A DNA stretch of 64,000 nucleotides from Dechloromonas sp. Dech2017 (GTDB lineage Bacteria > Pseudomonadota > Gammaproteobacteria > Burkholderiales > Rhodocyclaceae): positions 62,001 to 126,000 of the forward strand of contig SSXW01000006.1 in NCBI GenBank assembly GCA_009469585.1, in the 5' to 3' direction. Below the pieces are notes generated by a model. The model saw only the letters and a program-made list of their open reading frames with translations, was not told the DNA's origin and did not search any database. Both the position numbers and the translations under genes were made by a program. How positions within the stretch are numbered: the first letter of the stretch is position 1; every line of letters starts with the position of its first letter. Of this stretch, positions 55,162-63,149 are shown piece after piece.

Positions 55162-55820
55162 TCTTTCGGCTCCTGGATAGCGGTCAGGTAGGCGAGGATG
55201 TCCTGGATGTCCTGGGCCTTCAGGCCATTGAGCACGCCGACCACGCCCTCCTCGTCGTGCGGCCGGTCGCCCTTCAGGTAGAGGTCGACCTGGCGCTGCA
55301 GATAGTTGGTGTATTGCCCGACCAGCATCGGGAACATGCCGCGGCCGCGACCGGTCTTGCCGTGGCAGGCGGCGCACTGCTTCTGGAAGATGGCCTCGCC
55401 GTTGGCCAGATTGCCTTCGGCGCGCGGGATGATCATCACCTTCTCGGCCATCAGCAGGCGGGTCAGCGCGTCCTCCTGGCCGGTATAGGTCGGCATCTTG
55501 GTGTCGAGCTCGATGCCGGAGAGATAGGCGGCGATGTCCTTGATGTCCTCGTCCGACAGTTCGCGCTCCTGGGTGTAGGGGAACATCGGGATGTTGATGC
55601 GGCTGCGAGCCCGGAAATTACGCAGCTGGCTCTCGATGTACTTGACCTGCTGGCCGGCGATGCGCGGGTATTCGCCGCGCTTGCCGCCCTGGCCGTTGTC
55701 GCTGTGGCAGGCGGCGCAGGTACCGTTGATTTCCTTGCCCTTCTCGAGATCGGCGGCGAGCGCCGGCGCACTCGCCACCAACAGGGCGGCCATCAGGGAA
55801 ACGAGGGAAATACGTAGCAT
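55158..55820 (-). CDS. Periplasmic diheme c-type cytochrome (c4-like)
   Basis: A 220-residue protein with a Sec signal peptide (LVSLMAALLVASAPALAADL) and two heme c sites, CAACH near residue 35 and CAACH near residue 150. Each is followed by a helical domain with a Met ligand candidate (NIPMFPYTQ, GRGMFPMLVG). It is a two-domain cytochrome of the c4 kind, likely an electron carrier to terminal reductases. It is divergent from the regB-like gene across an FNR-type box. Confidence 0.9.
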   Translation of the reverse strand: MLRISLVSLMAALLVASAPALAADLEKGKEINGTCAACHSDNGQGGKRGEYPRIAGQQVKYIESQLRNFRARSRINIPMFPYTQERELSDEDIKDIAAYLSGIELDTKMPTYTGQEDALTRLLMAEKVMIIPRAEGNLANGEAIFQKQCAACHGKTGRGRGMFPMLVGQYTNYLQRQVDLYLKGDRPHDEEGVVGVLNGLKAQDIQDILAYLTAIQEPKE

Positions 55821-55876
55821 GAAGGAACTCCGGACAAGACTGCGGCCAATTGTCGCATGGTGGCCGGAGCAGAGAA

Positions 55877-55890
55877 TTGACGTAAATCAC
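55877..55890. promoter_or_regulatory. FNR/DNR-type box between cytochrome and regB-like genes
   Basis: TTGACGTAAATCAC matches TTGAT-N4-ATCAA at 8 of 10 positions. It lies 57 bases upstream of the cytochrome start and 15 before the regB-like ATG, so it better fits control of the cytochrome gene. Confidence 0.55.
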
Positions 55891-55904
55891 GCATAATTCG
55901 GCCC

Positions 55905-57164
55905 ATGCCTGCCCTCCCCTGCACCGTCCGGACGCCCGACCACCTGGCCAGCCTGCGCCGCCTGGTCGCCACCCGCTGGGCGGTTTTCGCCCTGCTCACG
56001 CTGTTCGTCGTGCTCGGCCCCGGCCTGCTCGACGTACCCTTGCCCCGCCTGCCCCTGCTCGCCGTCATCGCCATCGCCGCCTTGTTCAACGCCATCACGC
56101 GCTGGCGGCTGGCTGCGGCCGCTTCGGCCTCGCCCTGCGAACTGGCCAGCCAGCTGCTGTTCGACATCGGGGTGATGGGCGCCCTGGTCTTCTTCAGCGG
56201 CGGCGCCACCAACCCGCTCGTTTCGCTGCTCCTGCCGCCCGTCGCCATTGCCGCGCTGACCCTGCCGGGGCGCCTGGTGGCGCTGATCTGCGGCGTGGCC
56301 ATCGCCGCCTACTCGCTGCTCATGGTCTATTACCTGCCGCTGCCGATAGCCGACGCCAGCCGCGCCACCCGCCTGCACCTGGTCGGCATGTGGCTGATCT
56401 TCGTCGTCTCGGCGGTGATGATCGCCGCCATCATCGTCCGCGTCACCGGCCTGATCCGCCTGCGCGACGCCGAACTGGCGACGGCGCGCGAGCAGGCGCT
56501 GCGCGACGAGCGGGTGATGGCCATGGGCACGCTGGCCGCCGGCGCCGCCCACGAACTGGGCACGCCGCTCGCCACCATGGCCCTGCTCGCCGGCGAACTG
56601 GCCCGGGCGCCGGAGCTGAGCGAACCGCTGCGCGAGGACGTCGCGCTGCTTCGCCAGCAGATCGGCGTCTGCAAGGAAATCATCACCTCGCTGTCGCGCC
56701 GGGCCGGCGCCGAACGGCTGGAGAATGCCCCGCTGCAGCCCGTCGACCGCTGGCTGGAGCTGTTGCGCCAGCATTGGCACGCCGCCCGGCCGCAGGTCGG
56801 CAGCCGGCTGGTCGTCGCCAACGACGGGTCGGCGCCGGACATCGTCGCCGACCCGCGGCTGGAGCAGGCCGTCCTCAACCTGCTCAACAACGCCGCCAAC
56901 GTCACCGCCTGCCCGCTGCAAATCCGCCTCGCCTGGTGCTCGCGCGATGTCTGCATCGACATCCGCGACTGCGGCCCGGGCTTTCCCGCCGAGGTGCTCG
57001 AACTGGCCGGCCAGGCCACCTTCCCGGCCCACGAGCGAGGCAGCGGCATCGGCCTGATGCTGACCCGTTCAGCCATTGAGCAGTTGGGCGGCACGCTGAC
57101 CCTGAGCAACCCGGACGAAGGCGGCGCCCTGGCCCGCATCGAACTGCCGAGGAACCCGACGTGA
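55905..57164 (+). CDS. regB: RegB/PrrB/RoxS-type redox sensor histidine kinase
   Basis: A 419-residue inner-membrane kinase with six hydrophobic segments. The quinone-site motif FFSGGATNPLVSLLLPPVA (GGxxNP) is typical of RegB. Then follow HisKA (AAGAAHELGTPLATMALLAG), the region with the redox-active Cys (RQQIGVCKEIITSLSRRAG) and HATPase (LNLLNNAANV, GSGIGLMLTRSAIEQ). It is expected to respond to respiratory redox state. Its stop overlaps the GTG of the regulator gene. Confidence 0.9.
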   Translation: MPALPCTVRTPDHLASLRRLVATRWAVFALLTLFVVLGPGLLDVPLPRLPLLAVIAIAALFNAITRWRLAAAASASPCELASQLLFDIGVMGALVFFSGGATNPLVSLLLPPVAIAALTLPGRLVALICGVAIAAYSLLMVYYLPLPIADASRATRLHLVGMWLIFVVSAVMIAAIIVRVTGLIRLRDAELATAREQALRDERVMAMGTLAAGAAHELGTPLATMALLAGELARAPELSEPLREDVALLRQQIGVCKEIITSLSRRAGAERLENAPLQPVDRWLELLRQHWHAARPQVGSRLVVANDGSAPDIVADPRLEQAVLNLLNNAANVTACPLQIRLAWCSRDVCIDIRDCGPGFPAEVLELAGQATFPAHERGSGIGLMLTRSAIEQLGGTLTLSNPDEGGALARIELPRNPT

Positions 57165-57694
57165 ACGAACCGACCCTGATCATCGACGACGACCCCAGTT
57201 TCAACGCCATCCTGGTCCGAACGCTGGAGCGCCGCGGCTATCCGGCGAGCGGCGTGACCGATGGCGAGGCGGCGCTGGCCCGGGCCAGTGAAAGCGGCGT
57301 CGGGCGCATCGTCCTCGACCTCAACCTGAACGGCAGCTCGGGGCTGGCCCTGATCCCGCGCCTGCTGGCCATCAACCCGGCCTGCCGCATCGTCGTGCTG
57401 ACCGGCTATGCCAGCATCGCCACCGCCGTGGACGCGGTCAAGCTGGGCGCCATCCAGTACCTGGCCAAGCCGGTCGAGATCGAGGCCATCCTCGCCGCCT
57501 TCGAGGACGACGACGGGCCGGACCTCGACCTGCCGGCTTCCGACGAGCCGCTCTCGGTCGACCGCCTGGCGTGGGAACACATCCAGCGTGTCCTCCGGGA
57601 AAACGACGGCAACGTCTCGGCCACGGCGCGGGCGCTGAAGATGCATCGGCGGACGCTACAGCGCAAACTGGCCAAGCATCCGGTCAAGAGCTGA
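57161..57694 (+). CDS. regA: RegA/PrrA/RoxR-type response regulator
   Basis: A 177-residue regulator. The receiver (1-115) has TLIIDDDPSFNAILVRTLER, phospho-Asp in RIVLDLNLNGSSG and Lys in YLAKPVE. A Fis-type helix-turn-helix ends it (NVSATARALKMHRRTLQRKL). This is the classic RegA layout. The GTG start at 57161 overlaps the kinase stop. It probably controls respiratory genes, possibly including the neighbouring cytochrome and nos clusters. Confidence 0.9.
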   Translation: MNEPTLIIDDDPSFNAILVRTLERRGYPASGVTDGEAALARASESGVGRIVLDLNLNGSSGLALIPRLLAINPACRIVVLTGYASIATAVDAVKLGAIQYLAKPVEIEAILAAFEDDDGPDLDLPASDEPLSVDRLAWEHIQRVLRENDGNVSATARALKMHRRTLQRKLAKHPVKS

Positions 57695-57737
57695 TTTTCG
57701 ATTTGGGCCGATTTTTGCCGTCGACCGCGGCAGTGCG
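57693..57737 (+). repeat. Dispersed A/T-arm + GTCGACCGC motif, copy 12 (intergenic)
   Basis: gattttcgatttgggccgat continues as ttttgcc, then the core GTCGACCGCGGC at 57720-57731 and agtgcg. It shares its arm and tail with copy 11, about 2.9 kb away. Confidence 0.7.
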
Positions 57738-57784
57738 CTCCTGAGCCGCGACAAGCACCGCAGTCAGGAGCGGCAAGCGACAAC

Positions 57785-58249
57785 TCAGTGCTTGTGTTCC
57801 TTCATCGGCATGCCGGCCGCCATCGGGCGAACGACCTTGGCTTCGACCTGCTTGGCGCTGCCGTCGTCGAAGGTCAGGGTGATCGGCACGACGTCGCCTT
57901 CCTTCATCGGTGCCTTGAGGTCGATCATCATGATGTGCAGGCTGCCCGGCTTGAGCACCGCCTCGCCGCCAGCCTTGACGTCGATGGCCGGGACCGGCCG
58001 CATTTTCATGACGCCGCCCTCGTTGAGGTGGGTGTGCAGCTCGGTCACCTTGGACGCCGGGTTGTCGGCCTTGACCACCTTGACGTCCTTGGCGCCGCCA
58101 TTCCTGATCACCATGAAGGCGCCGGTGGCCGGCGCATTGGGCGGCGCCAGGCGAACGTAGGGCTCGTGCACCGACACGGCATCGGCGGCGCCGGCCAGGA
58201 CGCCGGCCGAGAACATCAGGCTGGCGGTAAACAGGGCGATTTTCTTCAT
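57785..58249 (-). CDS. PCu(A)C periplasmic copper chaperone
   Basis: A 154-residue exported protein (signal LFTASLMFSAGVLAGAADA) of the PCu(A)C family, which delivers Cu(I) to CuA-type centres. The Cu ligand pattern is visible: HTHLNEGGVMKM and LHIMMIDLK. It is the last of three same-strand genes with SCO1 and a FixH/YtkA-like protein, divergent from nosZ, which has a CuA site. The chaperone role for NosZ or an oxidase is inference. Confidence 0.92.
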   Translation of the reverse strand: MKKIALFTASLMFSAGVLAGAADAVSVHEPYVRLAPPNAPATGAFMVIRNGGAKDVKVVKADNPASKVTELHTHLNEGGVMKMRPVPAIDVKAGGEAVLKPGSLHIMMIDLKAPMKEGDVVPITLTFDDGSAKQVEAKVVRPMAAGMPMKEHKH

Positions 58250-58263
58250 TGGTTCTTGCTCCT

Positions 58264-58866
58264 TCACGGTTGATTCAGGTATTTGCGAATGGCGATGGCC
58301 ACCTGGCCGGGCGGCGTTTCGTGGGCGATCTTGGCGACCAGCCGGCCGTCCGGACCAACCACGAAGGTGTCGGACGAATGGTCGACGACATAGCCGCCGC
58401 CCGCTGTCTCGACCTTCTGCTCGGCATAAAAGACGCCGTAGCGGCGGGCGATCTCGGCGATGGCCTCGGGCGTGCCGGTGGCGCCAACGATGGCCGGGTG
58501 GAAAAACTCGGCGTACTCCTTGAGGCGGGCCGGCGTGTCGCGCTTCGGATCGACCGAAATGAAGATCATCGCCACCTTGGCCAGCTCTTCCGGCGTCAGC
58601 AGGCTGAGGCCGCCGGCCGTCGCGGCCAGCGAGGTCGGGCAGATATCCGGGCAATAGGTGTAGCCGAAATAAACGAGCACCAGCTTGCCGCGATAATCCT
58701 GCAAGGCAAGCGGCCCGGCCGCCGACTGCAGCGAAAAGTCGCCGCCGGCCGCCACCGGCGCCTTGGGAATCAGCCGCTCGGGCATTTCCGGATTCCAGAA
58801 CAAGGCTGCGCCGGCCAGCACCAGCGCCAGCAAGCCGGCCACCACCATCAACAGACGTTCCGACAT
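58264..58866 (-). CDS. SCO1/SenC family copper assembly protein
   Basis: A 200-residue membrane-anchored thioredoxin-fold protein. The CxxxC site is in YFGYTYCPDICPTSLA and the His ligand in YVVDHSSDTFVV. An N-terminal membrane segment (LLMVVAGLLALVLAGAALFW) anchors it on the periplasmic side. SCO proteins mature the CuA centre of oxidases and, in some organisms, NosZ. Its ATG overlaps the upstream gene stop by 1 base (TGATG), so translation is coupled. Confidence 0.93.
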   Translation of the reverse strand: MSERLLMVVAGLLALVLAGAALFWNPEMPERLIPKAPVAAGGDFSLQSAAGPLALQDYRGKLVLVYFGYTYCPDICPTSLAATAGGLSLLTPEELAKVAMIFISVDPKRDTPARLKEYAEFFHPAIVGATGTPEAIAEIARRYGVFYAEQKVETAGGGYVVDHSSDTFVVGPDGRLVAKIAHETPPGQVAIAIRKYLNQP

Positions 58867-59375
58867 CAGTCGTGCCTCCCCGTGCTGAAACGATAGGGTA
58901 TGGCAATGCGCTGGCTGCCCGTTTCGATGAGCACCGTCGCCTGCCAGTCCATGCCGCCTGTGATGCACACCGGCAAGGTCGCTTCCGCGACAAACTTCCC
59001 GTCGCCGCGCCGCGTCAGTTGCGGGCGATTCAATCCCATGTTCATGTCGATCCCGGAAAAATCGACCTCGACCCGTTCCGGCGTGAAACCACTGGCCGCC
59101 ACGACGACCTCGAAGGGCTTGACCATTGGGATAGGCCGGCTGCCCATCCCCAGCTCGGCCCTCCCACCCCCCGGCAGGGCCACCGAACACGCCTGCCGGT
59201 GGAGGTCGCAGGCGGCTTCGGGGGTCACCGTCAGATCGGCTTTGGGGAGCAGCATCGGCGATAGCTTGTAGCCGACGACGACGATCAGAGCGATCAGCTC
59301 AAGGCCAATGATGTCAATCAGGAGTTTCTTATTCACCAGGCTGGACGGAGGTTTTTGGAGGTTGTGGAGCGTCAT
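58866..59375 (-). CDS. Membrane-anchored FixH/YtkA-like protein, possible copper handling
   Basis: A 169-residue protein with one N-terminal membrane segment (LLIDIIGLELIALIVVVGYK) and a periplasmic domain with Cys, Met and His residues: AACDLHRQACSVAL, GIDMNMGLNRPQL and LPVCITGGMDWQATVL. The pattern recalls YtkA/FixH domains. It is the first gene of the copper operon and divergent from nosZ, sharing its 156-base regulatory region. A role in copper delivery to NosZ is inferred. The true family is uncertain. Confidence 0.7.
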   Translation of the reverse strand: MTLHNLQKPPSSLVNKKLLIDIIGLELIALIVVVGYKLSPMLLPKADLTVTPEAACDLHRQACSVALPGGGRAELGMGSRPIPMVKPFEVVVAASGFTPERVEVDFSGIDMNMGLNRPQLTRRGDGKFVAEATLPVCITGGMDWQATVLIETGSQRIAIPYRFSTGRHD

Positions 59376-59400
59376 TTTCGCCCAACACGACGGAGTCAGT

Positions 59401-59414
59401 TTGACAGATATCAA
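59401..59414. promoter_or_regulatory. FNR/DNR-type box upstream of nosZ
   Basis: TTGACAGATATCAA matches TTGAT-N4-ATCAA at 9 of 10 conserved positions. It lies 131 bases before the nosZ ATG and 26 bases before the divergent copper-operon start. A TSS about 41 bases downstream would put a -10 near AATAAA at 59435. Confidence 0.75.
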
Positions 59415-59531
59415 TTTCTCCGGCGCCAGCCAAGAATAAAGTGTGCGGCATATTGTCGCAGCGGCCTTCCCGGCCGCCGGTGGCGATGGGGGAAAGAAGT
59501 CCTTACTTCTGTATTCATGGGAGAAATTGAA

Positions 59532-61814
59532 ATGACGAAATTTGCAGTAAAGACCACTGCATTGCTGCTTGCAGCCGGTTTCGCCGCCACCTCGTGGTCG
59601 GCCGAATCGCTGCAGGACGTGATGAAGCGTCGCGGCCTCAGCCAGCAGGACCTGCTCGCTGCCTCGAAGACCTACGTGCCGACCGGCAAGCGTGACGACT
59701 TCCTGGCCTTCAGTTCGGGCGGCCAGTCCGGGCAAGTCATCGTGTATGGCATTCCGTCCATGCGCATCCTCAAGTACATCGGCGTATTCACGCCGGAACC
59801 GTGGCAGGGCTACGGCTTCGACGAGAACTCCAAGTCCGTTCTCCGCCAGGGCAACATCGACGGCAAGGAAATCACCTGGGGCGATACGCACCACCCGGCC
59901 ATTTCGGAAACCCAGGGCAAGTACGACGGCCAGTTCCTGTTTATCAACGACAAGGCCAACCCGCGCCTGGCCGTGATCGATCTGCGCGACTTCGAAACCA
60001 AGCAGATCGTCGTCAACCCGATCTACAAGTCGGAACACGGCGGCGCCTTCGTCACACCGAACACCGAATACGTCATAGAAGCCGCCCAGTACGCCTCCCC
60101 GCTCGAGAACAAGAAGTTCTACCCGCTCGAGGAGTTCAACGAGAAGTACCGCGGCGGCGTCACTTACTGGAAGTTCGACCGCAAGGAAGGCCGCATCGAT
60201 CCGAAGGAATCCTTCTCGCTCGAACTGCCGCCCTACTCGCAAGACCTTTCCGACGCCGGCAAGGGCCCGTCCGACGGCTGGTCGTTCACCAATTCCTTCT
60301 GTTCCGAGCGTTACGTCGGCGGTATCGAAAAGGGTCGTCCGCCGTATGAAGCTGGCTGTTCGGCCAAAGACACCGATTACCTGCATGTAATCAACTGGAA
60401 GAAAGCCGCCGAATTGGTCAAGCAAGGCAAGGCCAAGAAGATCAACGGCCACAATGTCCTGCCAATGGATGTTTCGATCAAGGAAGGCATCCTCTTCCTG
60501 GTTCCGGAACCGAAGTCGCCACACGGCGTCGACGTCACGCCTGACGGCAAGTTCCTGACCGTTTCCGGCAAACTTGACACCCATGTGTCGGTCTACTCTT
60601 TCGAGAAGATCCAGGCCGCTATCCAGGCCGGCAAGTTCGAATCCAAGGACGCCTACGGCATTCCGGTCATCGGCATGAAGGACGCCCTGCACACCCAGGT
60701 CCAGCTCGGCCTCGGCCCCTTGCACACCCAGTACGATTCCAAGAAGTGTATCGCCTACACCTCGCTCTACGTCGACTCGCAAGTTGTCAAATGGGATCAC
60801 TGCGAAGGCAAGGTGCTCGACAAGATCTCCGTGCACTACAACATCGGCCACCTGATGACCATGGAAGGTGACTCGATGGATCCGAAGGGTCGTTACCTGG
60901 TGGCCCTCAACAAGCTGTCGATTGACCGCTTCAACCCGGTTGGCCCGCTGCACCCGCAGAACCACCAGCTGATCGACATCTCGAACGACAAGATGCAACT
61001 GTTGTACGACATGCCGCTGCCGCTGGGTGAACCGCACTACGTCGTCGCCATCGAAGCGTCCAAGCTGAAGCCGGGCGTCCGCTACAAGGTCGGTACCGAC
61101 TCCCGCACCGACAAGCCCCATCCGGGCGCCGTCCGTGCTGGCGAGGAAGTCACCACCAAGAAGGGCAACAAGATCGAGGTCAAGGGTACGCTGATTCGTT
61201 CGCACATCACGCCGGAAACCATCGAGGCAGAAGTGGGCGATGAAATCACGGTCCACCTGACCAACCTCGAACGCGCCCAGGATGAAACCCACGGCTTCAC
61301 GGTGTCGACCTACAACGTGCATGCCTCGGTCGAACCGGGCAAGACGGTCACCGTCAAGTTCAAGGCCGACAAGGAAGGCGTCTATCCGTACTACTGCACG
61401 GAGTTCTGCTCGGCGCTGCACCTCGAGATGCAGGGTTACCTGCTGGTCAAGCCGAAGGGCTGGAAGCCGACCAAGACGGCCGACGCCAAGGCGGTCTATA
61501 CCGAGGCCGACTACAAGGCGACCCTGAAGAAGGTTGTTGATACCCAGGCAGTCATCGATTCCGTGGTGGGCTACATCACCAGCACGAACTTCAAGGACTT
61601 CCCGGACGTCGTGGCCATGGTTGAAGACGCCACCGACCAACTCAACAAGATGAAGGATGCCAAGGCCAAGCACGAAGCCGCTGCCGCCAAGAAGGACTGG
61701 GACCAGGCCAATCTGTGGGCCGAACAGGTCTGGCAGTACCAGGTCAAGGCCGCCGACATCGGCCTGCGCGCCAAGACCTATCTCGAGCAAAACGGTGCCA
61801 AGAAAGTCAAATAA
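59532..61814 (+). CDS. nosZ: Nitrous oxide reductase, clade II (Sec-dependent)
   Basis: Periplasmic copper enzyme reducing N2O to N2. It has 760 residues. The signal peptide (MTKFAVKTTALLLAAGFAAT, cleaved near SWSA) has no twin arginine, so export is by Sec, a mark of clade II NosZ. CuZ region motifs DTHHPAISET and GEPHYVVAIE are clade II forms. The C-terminal CuA domain has YYCTEFCSALHLEMQGYLLV. A C-terminal helical extension follows (about 660-760), as in other clade II enzymes. Divergent copper genes and an FNR-type box lie upstream. Confidence 0.96.
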   Translation: MTKFAVKTTALLLAAGFAATSWSAESLQDVMKRRGLSQQDLLAASKTYVPTGKRDDFLAFSSGGQSGQVIVYGIPSMRILKYIGVFTPEPWQGYGFDENSKSVLRQGNIDGKEITWGDTHHPAISETQGKYDGQFLFINDKANPRLAVIDLRDFETKQIVVNPIYKSEHGGAFVTPNTEYVIEAAQYASPLENKKFYPLEEFNEKYRGGVTYWKFDRKEGRIDPKESFSLELPPYSQDLSDAGKGPSDGWSFTNSFCSERYVGGIEKGRPPYEAGCSAKDTDYLHVINWKKAAELVKQGKAKKINGHNVLPMDVSIKEGILFLVPEPKSPHGVDVTPDGKFLTVSGKLDTHVSVYSFEKIQAAIQAGKFESKDAYGIPVIGMKDALHTQVQLGLGPLHTQYDSKKCIAYTSLYVDSQVVKWDHCEGKVLDKISVHYNIGHLMTMEGDSMDPKGRYLVALNKLSIDRFNPVGPLHPQNHQLIDISNDKMQLLYDMPLPLGEPHYVVAIEASKLKPGVRYKVGTDSRTDKPHPGAVRAGEEVTTKKGNKIEVKGTLIRSHITPETIEAEVGDEITVHLTNLERAQDETHGFTVSTYNVHASVEPGKTVTVKFKADKEGVYPYYCTEFCSALHLEMQGYLLVKPKGWKPTKTADAKAVYTEADYKATLKKVVDTQAVIDSVVGYITSTNFKDFPDVVAMVEDATDQLNKMKDAKAKHEAAAAKKDWDQANLWAEQVWQYQVKAADIGLRAKTYLEQNGAKKVK

Positions 61815-61821
61815 TTCAAAT

Positions 61822-61835
61822 TTGACCTGACTCAA
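61822..61835 (+). promoter_or_regulatory. Weak FNR-like box after nosZ
   Basis: TTGACCTGACTCAA fits TTGAY-N4-RTCAA at 9 of 10 positions (C for A in the second half). It lies 60 bases before the cytochrome gene. It may be chance. Confidence 0.3.
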
Positions 61836-61845
61836 GGCAATTTGC

Positions 61846-61875
61846 GGGGAACAGAATCACTCTGTTCCCCGTTTT
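61846..61875 (+). terminator. Terminator-like hairpin between nosZ and cytochrome gene
   Basis: GGGGAACAGA/TCTGTTCCCC perfect 10-bp stem with a 5-base loop, followed by GTTTTACATT. It may reduce transcription from nosZ into the downstream nos genes or protect the nosZ mRNA end. Confidence 0.7.
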
Positions 61876-61895
61876 ACATTAAGGAGGGAATAACC

Positions 61896-62204
61896 ATGAA
61901 ATTTGTAATGTCTCTGATCGCCTTGGCGATCGCCGCCGCCCCCGCCATCGCCGCTCCGGATGGCGCGACGCTGTACAAGGACAAGACGTGCAACGCCTGC
62001 CACGGCCCCAAGGGCGACAAGCCCCTGATGCCGAATTACCCGAAGATTGCCGGCCAGAATGCCGCCTATACCGAACAGCAAATGAAGGACATCAAGAGCG
62101 GCGCCCGCAACAACGGCCAGACCGCCGCCATGAAGGGCGTCATGCACCTGGTCAATGACGAGGAAATCAAGGCATTGGCCGAATACCTGGCCAAGCTGAA
62201 GTAA
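61896..62204 (+). CDS. Small monoheme c-type cytochrome of the nos cluster
   Basis: A 102-residue periplasmic cytochrome with a signal peptide (MSLIALAIAAAPAIAAPDGA) and one heme site CNACH near residue 33. GPKGDKPLMPNYPKIAGQN follows, and Met in AAMKGVMHLVND is a candidate distal ligand. Strong ribosome binding site aaggagggaataacc. The position directly after nosZ suggests electron supply to NosZ, as for cytochromes of clade II nos clusters. Confidence 0.92.
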   Translation: MKFVMSLIALAIAAAPAIAAPDGATLYKDKTCNACHGPKGDKPLMPNYPKIAGQNAAYTEQQMKDIKSGARNNGQTAAMKGVMHLVNDEEIKALAEYLAKLK

Positions 62205-62315
62205 CAACAAAAAGAGCCGGAATCATCCGGCCTCTGATGAACATCAAAGAACTCTGATATTGCTTGCGGGACAATCATTTCACTGTTCCGCGCAACCTCA
62301 AGGAAGGAATCAACA

Positions 62316-63041
62316 ATGAAAGCATCATTTCTCTTGATCGGCCTGCTCAGCGCAGGCATCGCCTTTGCCGGCCCGCCCGCCCCCAAGAAGGAAGGCATCG
62401 AGGGCAAGGACTACAAGTGGAACGCCCAGGAAGGCGAGAAAATCGAGGCGCTCAAGCTGAAGGGCGACAAGAAGCGCGGCGAGGAAGCCTATGAAGTCTG
62501 CGGCGCCTGCCACCTGCCCTCCGGCGCCGGCCGTCCGGACGGCACCTTCCCGCAGCTCGCCGGCCAGCACACCACCGTGCTGATCAAGCAGATGGCCGAC
62601 ATCCGCGCCGGCCTGCGCGACAACCCGACCATGTACCCGTTCGCCGCCACCCTGGTCGACCCGCAGGAACTGGCCGACGTTTCGACCTACATCGAAAGCC
62701 TGTGCATCCCGGTCGACCACGGCCATTACGACGGTGCCGATGCCGCCCTGCAAGTCGCCAAGGGCAAGGAACTGTATGAAAAGCAGTGCCTGGAATGCCA
62801 TGGCAAGAACGGCGAAGGCAACAAGGAAAAGTTTTACCCGGTGATCGCCGGCCAGCACTACAAGTACCTGCTGCGCCAGATGACCGAGATCCGTGACGGT
62901 CACCGCCGCAACGCCAACCCGGACATGGTCAAGGTCATCAAGCCCTACACCAATGACCAGCTGGTCGCCATCTCGGCCTACCAGTCCAGCCTGGTGATGC
63001 CGGGCAACATGTGCAAGCCGAAGGCTGCCAAGAAGAAGTAA
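62316..63041 (+). CDS. Diheme c-type cytochrome of the nos cluster
   Basis: A 241-residue periplasmic cytochrome with a signal peptide (FLLIGLLSAGIAFAGPPAPK) and two heme sites: CGACH near residue 65 and CLECH near residue 153. PQLAGQHTTVLIKQMADIRA and then PVIAGQHYKYLLRQMTEIRD are repeated motifs, showing two homologous c4-like domains. It is probably an electron carrier from the quinol pool to NosZ. The ribosome binding site aaggaaggaatcaac is strong. Confidence 0.92.
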   Translation: MKASFLLIGLLSAGIAFAGPPAPKKEGIEGKDYKWNAQEGEKIEALKLKGDKKRGEEAYEVCGACHLPSGAGRPDGTFPQLAGQHTTVLIKQMADIRAGLRDNPTMYPFAATLVDPQELADVSTYIESLCIPVDHGHYDGADAALQVAKGKELYEKQCLECHGKNGEGNKEKFYPVIAGQHYKYLLRQMTEIRDGHRRNANPDMVKVIKPYTNDQLVAISAYQSSLVMPGNMCKPKAAKKK

Positions 63042-63149
63042 GCTTCACGCTATAGCTGCCGGATTCGCCACCCCGCGCGAATCCGGCACCCCACACATCC
63101 CGCCCCTGACCGGACGTGTCGGATGCAACAAATCACAGAGAGCAGCAAC

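Noticed and set aside
58866-61835. 989-codon minus-strand frame spanning nosZ
   Set aside because: Only its last 169 codons (from 59375) resemble a real protein. The rest is the complement of nosZ.
62211-62235. Hairpin AGAGCCGG...CCGGCCTCT between the two nos cytochrome genes as a terminator
   Set aside because: It has a bulge and no T-run. It could be only a weak RNA structure.
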